Shown: positions 1 through 6,787, counted from the stretch's first letter. The stretch is 8,193 nt of DNA from GWA1-39-11 sp964360265 (GCA_964360265.1 CAYHUY010000024.1:1-8193); one strand, 5' to 3'. Translations and numbers: made by a program. Notes: generated from the sequence alone by a model not told the origin.

Positions 1-26
1 ATGTTTTTATAGATGCTTTTTTGGAC

Positions 27-43
27 GCCGAGTCATACTCGGC
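27..43. repeat. Perfect 7-bp inverted repeat (hairpin) after smpB
   Basis: GCCGAGT and ACTCGGC are separated by a 3-nt loop, a strong GC-rich stem in an AT-rich region. On the minus strand it follows the smpB stop by 34 nt, but it is followed by an A-run rather than a T-run, so it is not a standard intrinsic terminator in either direction. It might stabilise the smpB 3' end or belong to a dispersed palindromic repeat. Confidence 0.5.
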
Positions 44-77
44 CATCTCCACACTTCGACTTCATTCAGTGCAAGTA

Positions 78-515
78 CTAAAGGATGTTTTTCAACTCAC
101 GTTCCTGATCGCGGTCGAGCACTTCCCGACGCTTGTCGCGCCTTTTGTCGTGCTTAGTTTTGCCTTCAACAAGAGCTATCTCTAACTTAAAATTGCCTTT
201 TTTTAAATAAAGAGACAACGGAACAATAGTAAGTTTTTCCTGATCAAGCTTTGATTTTAAAGAAATTATTTCTTTTTTGTGAAGAAGAAGTTTTCTAGCT
301 CTATCTTCCTGATAGTTCTCAATTCGCGAAAATTTGTAAGGGAAGATTTTTCCATTGATAAGATAAGCTTCGCTTCCAGAAATTCGAACATAAGCTCCTG
401 ATATATCCCCATGTCCCAAACGAAGCGCCTTGACTTCACTTCCGAGCAAAACAATTCCTGCCTCAATTTTTTCAACAGGCTTGTACGTGTTGGCGTATTT
501 ATTAACAATCTTCAT
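78..515 (-). CDS. smpB: SsrA-binding protein SmpB
   Basis: SmpB binds the tRNA-like domain of tmRNA and carries it to stalled ribosomes, where trans-translation releases the ribosome and tags the unfinished protein. The 145-residue length is normal for the family. Family signatures are visible in order: EAGIVLLGSEVKALR near residues 18-32, AYVRISGSEAYLIN near 41-54, RKLLLHKKEI near 74-83, and a basic tail (about residues 118-145) containing DKRRDKRRE, which matches the part that enters the mRNA channel. The early region normally has a histidine (N-K-A-x-H-x-Y); here it reads NKYANTYKP, a mild divergence. The ATG at 513-515 is supported by a perfect extended -10 box ending 6 nt upstream, implying a leaderless mRNA. 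The gene ends in TAG. It lies 43 nt after the preceding gene and may also receive read-through. No tmRNA gene is visible in the window. Identification is secure. Confidence 0.96.
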   Translation of the reverse strand: MKIVNKYANTYKPVEKIEAGIVLLGSEVKALRLGHGDISGAYVRISGSEAYLINGKIFPYKFSRIENYQEDRARKLLLHKKEIISLKSKLDQEKLTIVPLSLYLKKGNFKLEIALVEGKTKHDKRRDKRREVLDRDQERELKNIL

Positions 516-521
516 GAAGCT

Positions 522-530
522 ATTATATCA
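522..530 (-). promoter_or_regulatory. Extended -10 promoter of smpB, predicted leaderless
   Basis: The minus strand reads TGATATAAT, a perfect TATAAT with the TGn extension. It is followed by AGCTTC and then the ATG. The 6-nt gap puts the expected transcription start at the A of the start codon, so the mRNA would have no 5' leader. No Shine-Dalgarno sequence is seen. No good -35 hexamer is found at 15-18 nt, which is acceptable for an extended -10 promoter. Confidence 0.7.
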
Positions 531-558
531 AGTTCGGAAAACGCGCAACGCCTCACGT

Positions 559-2349
559 TTAAAGGTCGAAGGAGTAAAGTTTATTATCAATAACTACGAA
601 TACTTTGCCTGTCTTCTCATCAACCGCAAAAGAAGTTGATTTTGATAGGTTGCCCCAAAGATATTGATTGTTAAGAGTACCATCTTTTGAGATGGAAATT
701 ACTTTGTTGGTTTTTTTGTCAAGAATATAAAGATTTGTATAATCGGTGCTTGTAAATATTATCGAATCAGAAGAGATACCGTCTGTTAAGCCGCTGACCG
801 TAAAGTTATCCTCAGATCCTCGTGTGAATTTTCTGATTTTCCCACCATCAAGTATCCAGATAGAGCCATCTATAGTCATACTAATTGGTTTTTTAAGCAA
901 AATGTCATCTGTAAAATAATCACTTCGCAAGTAAGAATTCGCTTGGTATTTATCTATAGTATTGTTGTCAATACTCAAACCGTATAGATTATTTCCGAAA
1001 GCATCAAGCGTGACTGTTTTGTCAGGATTTTCCACAATTACATTTGTGCTCCCATTGCTTTTGTTAGTTCTTGTTATTCCGCTGTCTCCAAGCAAGAATA
1101 TATAGCTTGCATTTGCTGCAACCGCCTCAACGTTTTTATTTTCAGTGTCAAACTCTTCCTCTGATTCTCCCTCTTTTGACAAAACAAATATTTTTCCGCT
1201 GGACTTATTAATTGCAACAAGCGTTTCTTCTTTGAATTGCGCGAAGCCTACGTTTTCAAAGAGTTGTTTTTGATTTGTGACAGTTGAACCTGTGCTCAAC
1301 TTTCCTATTTCGTTTTCGACTTTTCCTATAAACTCATCGAGCTTTTTTGCTTGATTACTTTTCTCCTTAAGCTTACCTTGATTTTCCTCAAGCGTTTTTT
1401 TCAGGGTTTCAAATTCAACAAGAGCAAGACCCTTGTTAAGCTTAATAAGAGCAAGCGCCTCATCATACTTTGGCTGGGTTTCTTGCATAATTTTGGCAAG
1501 TAAAGTTTCATATCTTGCGTTTTCTTGCCTACGCGTTTCAAAGATTATGCTTACAAAAAGAATTACTGCAAGTACAACTATTGCAAGTAGGATCAATTTA
1601 TTTCTGCCTAAATTCCCAACAGGCAACTTATTGAAAAAAAATAAGAAGAGCCCTTTTATTTTATTAAATAAACTTTTCCTTCTCTCTTCCTGAATAGGTT
1701 CTTCCTGCGCGTTCGTAATTTGCTGATCAACCTCAATATGCTTATCCGTTTCGGCTTGTGTGTCTTCCTCGACTTTCTTATATCGTAAAACAACCGCAGC
1801 CTCAGTGCCGATAGAGTTCTCATGAATAATCGGTGCTAAGGTTTCCGAAATGTCTGAGACCTCAAGATTATCAAGAATTTCTGAGAGTTTTTTAATAGGT
1901 ACCTTTTTTGAGAAGTCGCTTGTTTCAAGTATGACAGTATCATCCGGTATGAGTTTGCCTGAAAAAGCTATGACTTGTTCTGCTTCTCCTTGGGCAATTG
2001 TTCCAATTTTGTCTCCTCTTTTTAACACAGCCACCCCCCCAGACGCGATAACAAGATAAAGAATGTTACCGTTAATGGTTGCCAGCACTATTGAAATATG
2101 TTTTTTTTCTGCCGATTCAATCGCGTTCTCAACACTTTTTTTGATATTTTTTAAACTTTTCTCATCAAGTGAGAAATATTCTCTTTGAAGTTTTTCAAAT
2201 AATTCTTTTCCGGAACTTACAATATTTCCACTAGATTCATCTGACATAATACTCAACACAATATAGAGATTTAAAGTGGAATAGGCTTGAGACCAAGTAG
2301 TGTCAGTTGGGCTTGAGACAATTTTTGAGAGCAGAACATTTGCCTCCAT
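559..2349 (-). CDS. Degenerate PP2C-like / TM / coiled-coil / beta-propeller membrane protein
   Basis: No characterised gene is recognised; this is a 596-residue multidomain protein. Residues 1-190 have the pattern of a PP2C-family phosphatase: strands and GGVAVLKRGDKIG near 104-116 resemble the GDSRxYL segment, and SGKLIPDDTVILETSDF near 130-146 resembles the 'G-x-L-x-x-G-D-x-hhhh-S-D-G' segment. The metal-binding positions look lost: SDESSGN for DGMGG, SDF for SDG, and no terminal DN pair before AAVVLRY. It is therefore probably a pseudophosphatase. An acidic linker follows (193-223), then a basic stretch, one membrane helix (about 252-270), a heptad-like coiled coil (273-350), and a beta-rich repeat region (363-596) that looks like a propeller (SGKIFVLSKEG, GSIWILDGGKIRKF, TNLYILDKKTNKVISISKDG). 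The N-terminus should be cytoplasmic and the propeller outside. The ATG at 2349 is preferred over an upstream in-frame ATG at 2385, because it begins 1 nt after the previous stop and the upstream 12 residues overlap that gene. Family assignment is inference. Confidence 0.8.
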   Translation of the reverse strand: MEANVLLSKIVSSPTDTTWSQAYSTLNLYIVLSIMSDESSGNIVSSGKELFEKLQREYFSLDEKSLKNIKKSVENAIESAEKKHISIVLATINGNILYLVIASGGVAVLKRGDKIGTIAQGEAEQVIAFSGKLIPDDTVILETSDFSKKVPIKKLSEILDNLEVSDISETLAPIIHENSIGTEAAVVLRYKKVEEDTQAETDKHIEVDQQITNAQEEPIQEERRKSLFNKIKGLFLFFFNKLPVGNLGRNKLILLAIVVLAVILFVSIIFETRRQENARYETLLAKIMQETQPKYDEALALIKLNKGLALVEFETLKKTLEENQGKLKEKSNQAKKLDEFIGKVENEIGKLSTGSTVTNQKQLFENVGFAQFKEETLVAINKSSGKIFVLSKEGESEEEFDTENKNVEAVAANASYIFLLGDSGITRTNKSNGSTNVIVENPDKTVTLDAFGNNLYGLSIDNNTIDKYQANSYLRSDYFTDDILLKKPISMTIDGSIWILDGGKIRKFTRGSEDNFTVSGLTDGISSDSIIFTSTDYTNLYILDKKTNKVISISKDGTLNNQYLWGNLSKSTSFAVDEKTGKVFVVIDNKLYSFDL

Positions 2350-2350
2350 G

Positions 2351-2587
2351 CTATAAGAATACCACCGCCGCAAATAGAAGTGCAATAGTGGCTCCTACAT
2401 GAACAAGATAAAGGAAATTGAAAAATGGAGAAAAGTCTATTTGATCAATTATTTTATTTAAGTTTCTAATTTGTATAGCAACAATTAAAGCAAAAAGACC
2501 ATAAAGAGCAATAAGAACAACTAAGCCAATTTTAAAAAGTAAATTTTGATCTGAAAAAAAGCTTACCAGAACACCAACGTTTTCCAT
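2351..2587 (-). CDS. Small two-helix membrane protein of unknown function
   Basis: This 78-residue protein consists almost entirely of two hydrophobic helices, about residues 17-42 (KIGLVVLIALYGLFALIVAI) and 55-78 (NFLYLVHVGATIALLFAAVV). A short polar hinge, RNLNKIIDQID, lies between them. It resembles the short two-helix DUF proteins common in Patescibacteria, but no named family is assigned. The ATG overlaps the upstream stop by one base (TAATG), a typical translational-coupling junction. GGAGG lies about 12 nt upstream, with a closer purine run (AAAGGGA). The gene ends in TAG one nucleotide before the ATG of the pseudophosphatase gene, so it sits inside a tight three-gene unit and may be a subunit of a membrane complex with its neighbours. 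It is real because of the packing and membrane pattern; its function is unknown. Confidence 0.82.
   Translation of the reverse strand: MENVGVLVSFFSDQNLLFKIGLVVLIALYGLFALIVAIQIRNLNKIIDQIDFSPFFNFLYLVHVGATIALLFAAVVFL
2356..2364 (-). promoter_or_regulatory. Possible internal extended -10 before the pseudophosphatase gene
   Basis: The minus strand reads TGGTATTCT (TGn plus a 4/6 match to TATAAT), followed by a 6-nt gap to the ATG at 2349. This is the same geometry as at smpB. It lies within the last codons of the two-helix gene. The match is weak, and a GGTGG sequence overlapping it could instead act as a ribosome binding site. Confidence 0.25.
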
Positions 2588-3246
2588 TATGGTCCCTTTC
2601 CTCCTATCATGCTCGCTATTATACGCACAATTTTTGCCGGATTAGGGGCGCGATCAAATTCAAAATTTGAGAGAGTTCCGGCTGTTTGCATGTGAACGTC
2701 CCCGTAGTCAAGAATTGAACGCACTGATCCCACCTGTGAATAGCTTACGTCTTCAATCAGTTCCAGTCTAGTTTCGGCACTATGCTTAAAAAGAATTCCT
2801 GAGACATCAAGGTCTATTATGCGCTTATTTGTAACAAGGCCGACATTAAAGTACCAGATTGTAAATTCAACGAGAATAAATCCAATTAGAGCAAGGTAAT
2901 AAAAAAGGAGCATTACCAGTTGAGTACTTGCTGAAATTTTAAAAAAAGGTGAAAAAAGACCGCCGGCAATAAAAAACACAAGTGGAATCAAAATTAAAAT
3001 TAGTGTAGTTATAATCCATGGAGCATTAGTAATCAAGGCACGCCTTACTAGAAGAATTACTTCCTCGTCTGTCTCTTGATTTTCAAATTTTACGTTTTTA
3101 GGGTATAGGCAAAGAGAAGAGTAAAAGTAAGCTTTCGTTGTTCCTAACGAGACTTTTTCTTGGGATATTTTTCCTTCCGGAGGATTTTCTTTTGGTTTTT
3201 TCAAAACGAACTCTCCGGAAAGTTTTATTTCTTCTGAGTCTGGCAC
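2587..3246 (-). CDS. Membrane protein with bacterial PH domain (bPH2 / YdbS-like)
   Basis: This 219-residue protein has a polar cytoplasmic N-terminus (1-60), two membrane helices (about 76-98 and 108-134) and a C-terminal bacterial PH-like domain (about 136-212). The PH region starts with the typical sequence after the second helix, GLVTNKRIIDLDVSGILFK, and continues with ETRLELIEDVSYSQVGSVRSILDYGDVHMQTAG, close to the YdbS/YdbT 'TNxRhhh... hsLxxIxdVxxxxxGhhxxhhgyGdV.I.TAG' pattern. Such proteins are membrane-anchored with poorly understood roles, sometimes linked to envelope maintenance or export. The start codon is GTG at 3244-3246. It is supported by a TATAAT box 7 nt upstream, so the transcript should be leaderless. 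The stop codon overlaps the next ATG by one base, coupling it to the two-helix gene. Domain assignment is firm; the biological role is unknown. Confidence 0.88.
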   Translation of the reverse strand: MPDSEEIKLSGEFVLKKPKENPPEGKISQEKVSLGTTKAYFYSSLCLYPKNVKFENQETDEEVILLVRRALITNAPWIITTLILILIPLVFFIAGGLFSPFFKISASTQLVMLLFYYLALIGFILVEFTIWYFNVGLVTNKRIIDLDVSGILFKHSAETRLELIEDVSYSQVGSVRSILDYGDVHMQTAGTLSNFEFDRAPNPAKIVRIIASMIGGKGP

Positions 3247-3253
3247 GACTATA

Positions 3254-3282
3254 ATTATAAAACAAAAGATCGAATATGCCTA
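3254..3282 (-). promoter_or_regulatory. Promoter of the PH-domain / two-helix / pseudophosphatase cluster
   Basis: A perfect TATAAT (3254-3259) is preceded at 17 nt by TAGGCA (3277-3282), a 4/6 match to TTGACA. The gap from the -10 box to the GTG start is 7 nt, so transcription should begin at or next to the start codon. It lies in the 39-nt spacer after the SpoIID-like gene. Confidence 0.65.
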
Positions 3283-3285
3283 ATT

Positions 3286-5013
3286 TTATTGCCTCTCAAC
3301 GTTATATAGGGGTCCCACGATCTGAATATTTGCCGGAGCGCGAAGATTAAACCAGTTCTTGAACTCATCGCCTGAGAAGCTTTGAGAGCCTCCGTTTCCC
3401 GATACATTAACAGATGTAGTTCTACCACCTGAAAAATCAGCGCTGACAGTAATATCTGATACGTTTGCAAAAGGTGTAATGCCTCGATTTTGAAGCTCTT
3501 GCCGAACTCGCGTCTCATCCCATGTGTCTGTTCCCGCAGGATTTGGTTTGTCGGTTTGGTATAGATGTTTACCACACTCATCGTAAGAGCAGGCGCGAGA
3601 CAGAAGAGTTGCGTTTACGATATCTGCAACTTCAGAGGATCTTAGCCATGCAGTCTTCTTGTCTCCGCGTGCTCCCCAATCGCAATAAAACCACGGCGAT
3701 TCTTTATCGTATGCATTCGAGGCAAGTTCGGAGAATCCTCCTGCCGAACCCGATGTTGTATCTGTTGCGTGCTTTGTCCAGGAAGTTGCGCTCCAACCCG
3801 GAAGTTCGGATGTTGAAAGAACATATCCGCCGTGAGTGGATGAATACCATGCCTTTACGGGACTTCCTCCCTGTACCATAACCCAACCACGCGTGCTATT
3901 TACTGCCTCTTCCCACGCGCCTCCTTTTGGCTCAGGTTTAAAAACTTGGCAGGATTGAGTTGTGCATATTGATCCTGAACCATTATTCGTATAGGCAAGA
4001 GCATAGGACCTTGCGGCAACAGCCTGAGCCTTAAGGGCCTCCATTGCAAAGGATGCGGGCATCTCATAAATTCTTTTAACGTACTCCTCAATATTAAAAG
4101 TTCCATGGCCATCAACGTTTATATTAATATCAGTACTGTAGTCTTTCTTTAACTCGTAATTTTGATAATAAGCGCCAAGTATAGTTTCTGCATTTTGGCC
4201 CGCGCCCGCCCTTCCATTTGCCCCGTACTGATTCAGTCCTGTTCTATTTGGTACACCATATGTAAAGAATGCGATTCGAGGGGAAAATCCGGGATCTTTG
4301 TCTCTGTCGTCAACACACGCCGGAGCCGCGGTTGCAGCGGAACGTGGGATGTTCAAACCGGCGAGTCTTTGGCCTAATATTTCTTGTTGTTGCGCTGTAA
4401 GCTTTGCAATTTCAGAAGATAGTGTTGCCTGGTAATCTCTTGCTCCTTTGACGACTTCTTCAATCTTTGTCTTTTCTGCCGCGAGTGTTGTTTTAATTGC
4501 GGCAAGTCTTGTTTCTTCGTCTTCGAGTTTTTCCTTTCTTGTTTCCAAATCAACAAGCTTTAAGGCAAGGGAAGTGATAGTTCCTTTGTCACGATCCGCA
4601 TCCATTTTTTGATAAATTATTATTCGTGTAATGTTTGCCGCATCAGCACTTGAAATAAATACTAAAAGAGGAGAAAGAAAATAACTCTTAATATAGTAGT
4701 CGCGGACGGTTTTGTTAAATATAGTTTTATTTTCATCCAGTTTTTTGTACCCTATCTCGATAAGTTCTTTTTTTTCCGTTAAGTCTCGCTCAACGAATGC
4801 AACCTTATCTTCTATTCCCTTAAGTTGTGTCTGCAAGCTTTTCAATTGGGATTCAAGAGGGGCTGAAGCCTTTTGGGACGCAGACAGGGCAGATTGTAAT
4901 TCGGATAGCTTTTTATTTATGTCATCAAGTTCGTCGGAAAAAACCTGGGGAACAACAAAGAATCTAAAAATGATGGCTATTCCCACGAAGAAGAGTAATA
5001 GAATTTTTCTCAT
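3286..5013 (-). CDS. Secreted SpoIID/LytB-domain protein with N-terminal coiled coil
   Basis: A 575-residue exported protein, probably a peptidoglycan lytic transglycosylase or stem-removing enzyme. Residues 1-26 form a signal peptide or N-terminal anchor ending near VFSDE. Residues 27-215 are strongly coiled-coil, recalling the N-terminal domains of PcsB/CwlO-type wall hydrolases. The SpoIID domain covers about 245-575. It includes the probable catalytic Glu317 in YEMP, the hallmark EALKAQAVAARSYAL (325-339), CTTQSCQVF (350-358) matching the family's C-x4-C-Q-V-Y metal or disulfide element, and WYSSTHGGYV (389-398) matching the 'STSGG' segment. A C-terminal part (520-575) matches the family's 'sGR...l.G.efR..L.LrS' end. 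The GxGHGVGMSQYGA-type segment (GVPNRTGLNQYGANGRAGAG, 253-272) lies before the catalytic Glu, unlike in Bacillus SpoIID, and lacks its histidine. The ATG at 5011-5013 follows an extended -10 by 10 nt. There is no sign of sporulation here, so a vegetative wall role is likely. Confidence 0.92.
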   Translation of the reverse strand: MRKILLLFFVGIAIIFRFFVVPQVFSDELDDINKKLSELQSALSASQKASAPLESQLKSLQTQLKGIEDKVAFVERDLTEKKELIEIGYKKLDENKTIFNKTVRDYYIKSYFLSPLLVFISSADAANITRIIIYQKMDADRDKGTITSLALKLVDLETRKEKLEDEETRLAAIKTTLAAEKTKIEEVVKGARDYQATLSSEIAKLTAQQQEILGQRLAGLNIPRSAATAAPACVDDRDKDPGFSPRIAFFTYGVPNRTGLNQYGANGRAGAGQNAETILGAYYQNYELKKDYSTDININVDGHGTFNIEEYVKRIYEMPASFAMEALKAQAVAARSYALAYTNNGSGSICTTQSCQVFKPEPKGGAWEEAVNSTRGWVMVQGGSPVKAWYSSTHGGYVLSTSELPGWSATSWTKHATDTTSGSAGGFSELASNAYDKESPWFYCDWGARGDKKTAWLRSSEVADIVNATLLSRACSYDECGKHLYQTDKPNPAGTDTWDETRVRQELQNRGITPFANVSDITVSADFSGGRTTSVNVSGNGGSQSFSGDEFKNWFNLRAPANIQIVGPLYNVERQ

Positions 5014-5023
5014 CGGAGATTCT

Positions 5024-5032
5024 ATTATAGCA
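5024..5032 (-). promoter_or_regulatory. Extended -10 promoter of the SpoIID-like gene
   Basis: The minus strand reads TGCTATAAT, a perfect -10 with TGn extension, 10 nt before the ATG. The predicted leader is only about 3-4 nt, too short for a ribosome binding site. It lies in the 24-nt spacer after the upstream membrane-protein gene. No -35 match is seen. Confidence 0.65.
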
Positions 5033-5037
5033 AACGG

Positions 5038-6435
5038 CTAATTGATTACACCATTAATGATTCTGAAGGAAAAAATTAAAGATTCAACATACTTTTCAGA
5101 TTCGATACAGGGATCTGGGAGACCACCCCCAACGAAAATTCGAGGATAAGATAAGATGATAAATCTTTGATAATCATTTATAGAGTAGAGAACTCTTAAC
5201 GGCGATGTAGTTGTTATAGTTTTTATTGCCGTCATGCCATTTATAACAGCTTCTTCTTGCTTTACTCCGAAGTACGCAGGATTACTAGCAAGATAATCAT
5301 TAAGTAAAATATTGGTGGGATTATTAATGATATAAGCGGTTAAATCGCGGGGGCAATTATCTCTATGTTCGGTGCTAGTAAAAATAAAACTACCTGTTGA
5401 GTTAGGGGCGGGGGGCGAAGTTCTATTTGGGTCGTACTGAAGAGACCACGTTCCGTCAGGGCCGGTGAATGTTTCAATCTTAGGTCGAGCATTGGAAGGG
5501 GCGGGAGTAAGTGTCTGGTTTTGCGTAGGAGTGATCGATATTCTGGGAGACTTTTCCATTGAACCAAGCATACGATACATAGGGAATACAGTTGTGAAAA
5601 GGTAATATAGAACGACTATTGTAATAATTAAGGGGATAAATATAATAAGTAGGAGCAGGATTTTTGTCTTTTTTGAAGGTTGAAAAACAAAGTCGCCTTT
5701 AATTGCCTTAAGGTTATCATAAATTAGAAAACTGTAAATAAATCCTAGAGGCGCAAACGCTATAGATATTGCGGCTGGAATGATAATATCCAAATATGGA
5801 ATATGTAAGAAAGATATTAGCTTTGGGAGGAAGGAGATTCCTGCTTGAAATAGTATCAATATTATTACCAAAACAACAATGTTTAATAAGACAGAAAAAA
5901 ACCTTCCCTTCACATATTCTTTGCTTTTAAGGAGCGCATTGAAACCGCCAACGCCTTCTGCCGCAAGAATAAAAGTGGCGTTAAAGAACCAAGTAAATAA
6001 AATAATACCTGGAATAATAAAAAATAAAAGTCCTACTCCGGCAATCATATTGCCGATTGCGGACATCCACATATAGGGTATTGTTTTTTTGAAGCTTCGC
6101 TTAAATGATTCCTTAATTCCTATTCCTTCTCGGTAGCCAACAATGCTTGTTATCAATGCAAAAATAGTCCAGTTTTGAATAAATACAAATAACAACATGA
6201 ATATTACTGCCAAAATTACTAGTAAGATAATAACTGGAAGTGAAAACTTCGATGCGAAAGCTAAAGCAATCCCTACTGCCCCTGCAATAATTACAAGTGC
6301 AGCTATAAATAGTATCTGAAGATAAAATATGAAGCTCATTCCAATTATCGTTTTAAACCTTAGTTTGTAAACTAAGAATGAGTCTTTAAGAAGTTGTATT
6401 GAACCAGGAAGTTTTGGTGCAATTTGATTCTCCAC
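5038..6435 (-). CDS. Polytopic membrane protein with extracytoplasmic C-terminal domain
   Basis: With the preferred GTG start the protein has 465 residues. About the first 285 residues form a six-helix integral membrane domain. It carries the pattern typical of DUF975/YciC-like and 'GDPD membrane domain'-like families: an amphipathic start (PKLPGSIQLLKDSFLVYKLR), then IIPGIILFTWFFNATFILA followed by GGFNALLKSKEYVKGRF. After the last helix comes a Pro/Thr/Ser-rich linker (about 294-318). The C-terminal exported domain (about 319-458) contains 'FTGPDGTWSLQYD', two cysteines (SCPR-like DNCPR and PDPCIE) and ends near SLIFSFRI; this recalls PsbP-like / 'YxFSFxYP' envelope domains, an uncertain match. 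A longer reading from TTG at 6531 adds 32 residues of low-complexity, non-membrane character and would begin only 5 nt after a TATAAT, so it is disfavoured. The GTG lacks a ribosome binding site, so the exact start stays open. Function unknown; a lipid- or envelope-related role is inferred. Confidence 0.85.
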   Translation of the reverse strand: MENQIAPKLPGSIQLLKDSFLVYKLRFKTIIGMSFIFYLQILFIAALVIIAGAVGIALAFASKFSLPVIILLVILAVIFMLLFVFIQNWTIFALITSIVGYREGIGIKESFKRSFKKTIPYMWMSAIGNMIAGVGLLFFIIPGIILFTWFFNATFILAAEGVGGFNALLKSKEYVKGRFFSVLLNIVVLVIILILFQAGISFLPKLISFLHIPYLDIIIPAAISIAFAPLGFIYSFLIYDNLKAIKGDFVFQPSKKTKILLLLIIFIPLIITIVVLYYLFTTVFPMYRMLGSMEKSPRISITPTQNQTLTPAPSNARPKIETFTGPDGTWSLQYDPNRTSPPAPNSTGSFIFTSTEHRDNCPRDLTAYIINNPTNILLNDYLASNPAYFGVKQEEAVINGMTAIKTITTTSPLRVLYSINDYQRFIILSYPRIFVGGGLPDPCIESEKYVESLIFSFRIINGVIN

Positions 6436-6536
6436 TATAAATTTAGTGAAGCATAAAAAGAATGATATTTCAATGGTGGGAGTGAATGTGGGTGCGCTTG
6501 GGATCGGACGGCTACCGTTCCATTCTGACAAACCGA

Positions 6537-6565
6537 ATTATAGACCAATTTGTGGGAGTTTTAAA
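6537..6565 (-). promoter_or_regulatory. Promoter of the polytopic membrane-protein gene
   Basis: A perfect TATAAT (6537-6542) lies 17 nt after TTTAAA (6560-6565), a 4/6 match to TTGACA. Transcription should start near 6530, inside the putative TTG codon at 6529-6531. This argues that translation begins further on, probably at the GTG at 6433-6435 with a leader of about 95 nt, or else that the TTG is read from a leaderless message. Confidence 0.6.
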
Positions 6566-6787
6566 GGAGTGGCAGATTATTTTTAAACAATATCCTCTCG
6601 ATCTTAATTATTCGCAATGATCCCCTACGCCACCGAAATTTTTTCCATCCAAATACTAGTAAGAGCCTTTCCAATCTGCGATGCCAGTTTTTTAAAAGTC
6701 CCCGTGTGTGACTTTATCCGAACATTTGGTGAGTTTGCTTTTGCAAGTTGATACTATTTTGCGAAAAAAATGTTTGTCGAACTAAGG
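6566..6787 (-). other. Intergenic stretch with no convincing gene
   Basis: This stretch separates the coiled-coil orphan from the promoter of the membrane-protein gene. It has two short stop-free readings: 42 codons on the minus strand (6625-6753, no good start codon) and a 44-codon ATG-initiated reading on the plus strand (6617-6751, no ribosome binding site). They overlap antisense, so at most one could be coding. A perfect 6-bp stem AAAGTC/GACTTT with a 9-nt loop lies at 6695-6715. Possible explanations are a decayed gene, a small RNA or a dispersed repeat; none can be chosen from sequence alone. Confidence 0.4.

Noticed and set aside
27..43. Intrinsic terminator for smpB
   Set aside because: The stem is followed by an A-run on the minus strand and by a mixed sequence on the plus strand, so the T-tract is missing in both directions.
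22..50. Possible tRNA-Ser/Leu start (GGAGATGGCCGAG on the minus strand)
   Set aside because: The following bases give no anticodon arm, variable arm or T arm; the sequence closes as a simple hairpin.
1433..1693. 86-codon plus-strand frame inside the propeller-protein gene
   Set aside because: Its hydrophobic look comes from the antisense of the membrane-helix and coiled-coil coding region; no start signal.
3255..3581. 108-codon minus-strand frame overlapping the SpoIID C-terminus
   Set aside because: It overlaps the conserved C-terminal SpoIID region in another frame and shows no domain or ribosome binding site.
3522..3881. 119-codon open frame on the plus strand inside the SpoIID gene
   Set aside because: Arg/Leu-rich shadow of the opposite-strand coding frame, with no family motif; the SpoIID reading is clearly real.
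6617..6751. 44-codon ATG-started gene on the plus strand
   Set aside because: There is no ribosome binding site or -10 box at the spacing used by other genes here, and it is antisense to another open frame; kept only as part of a finding.
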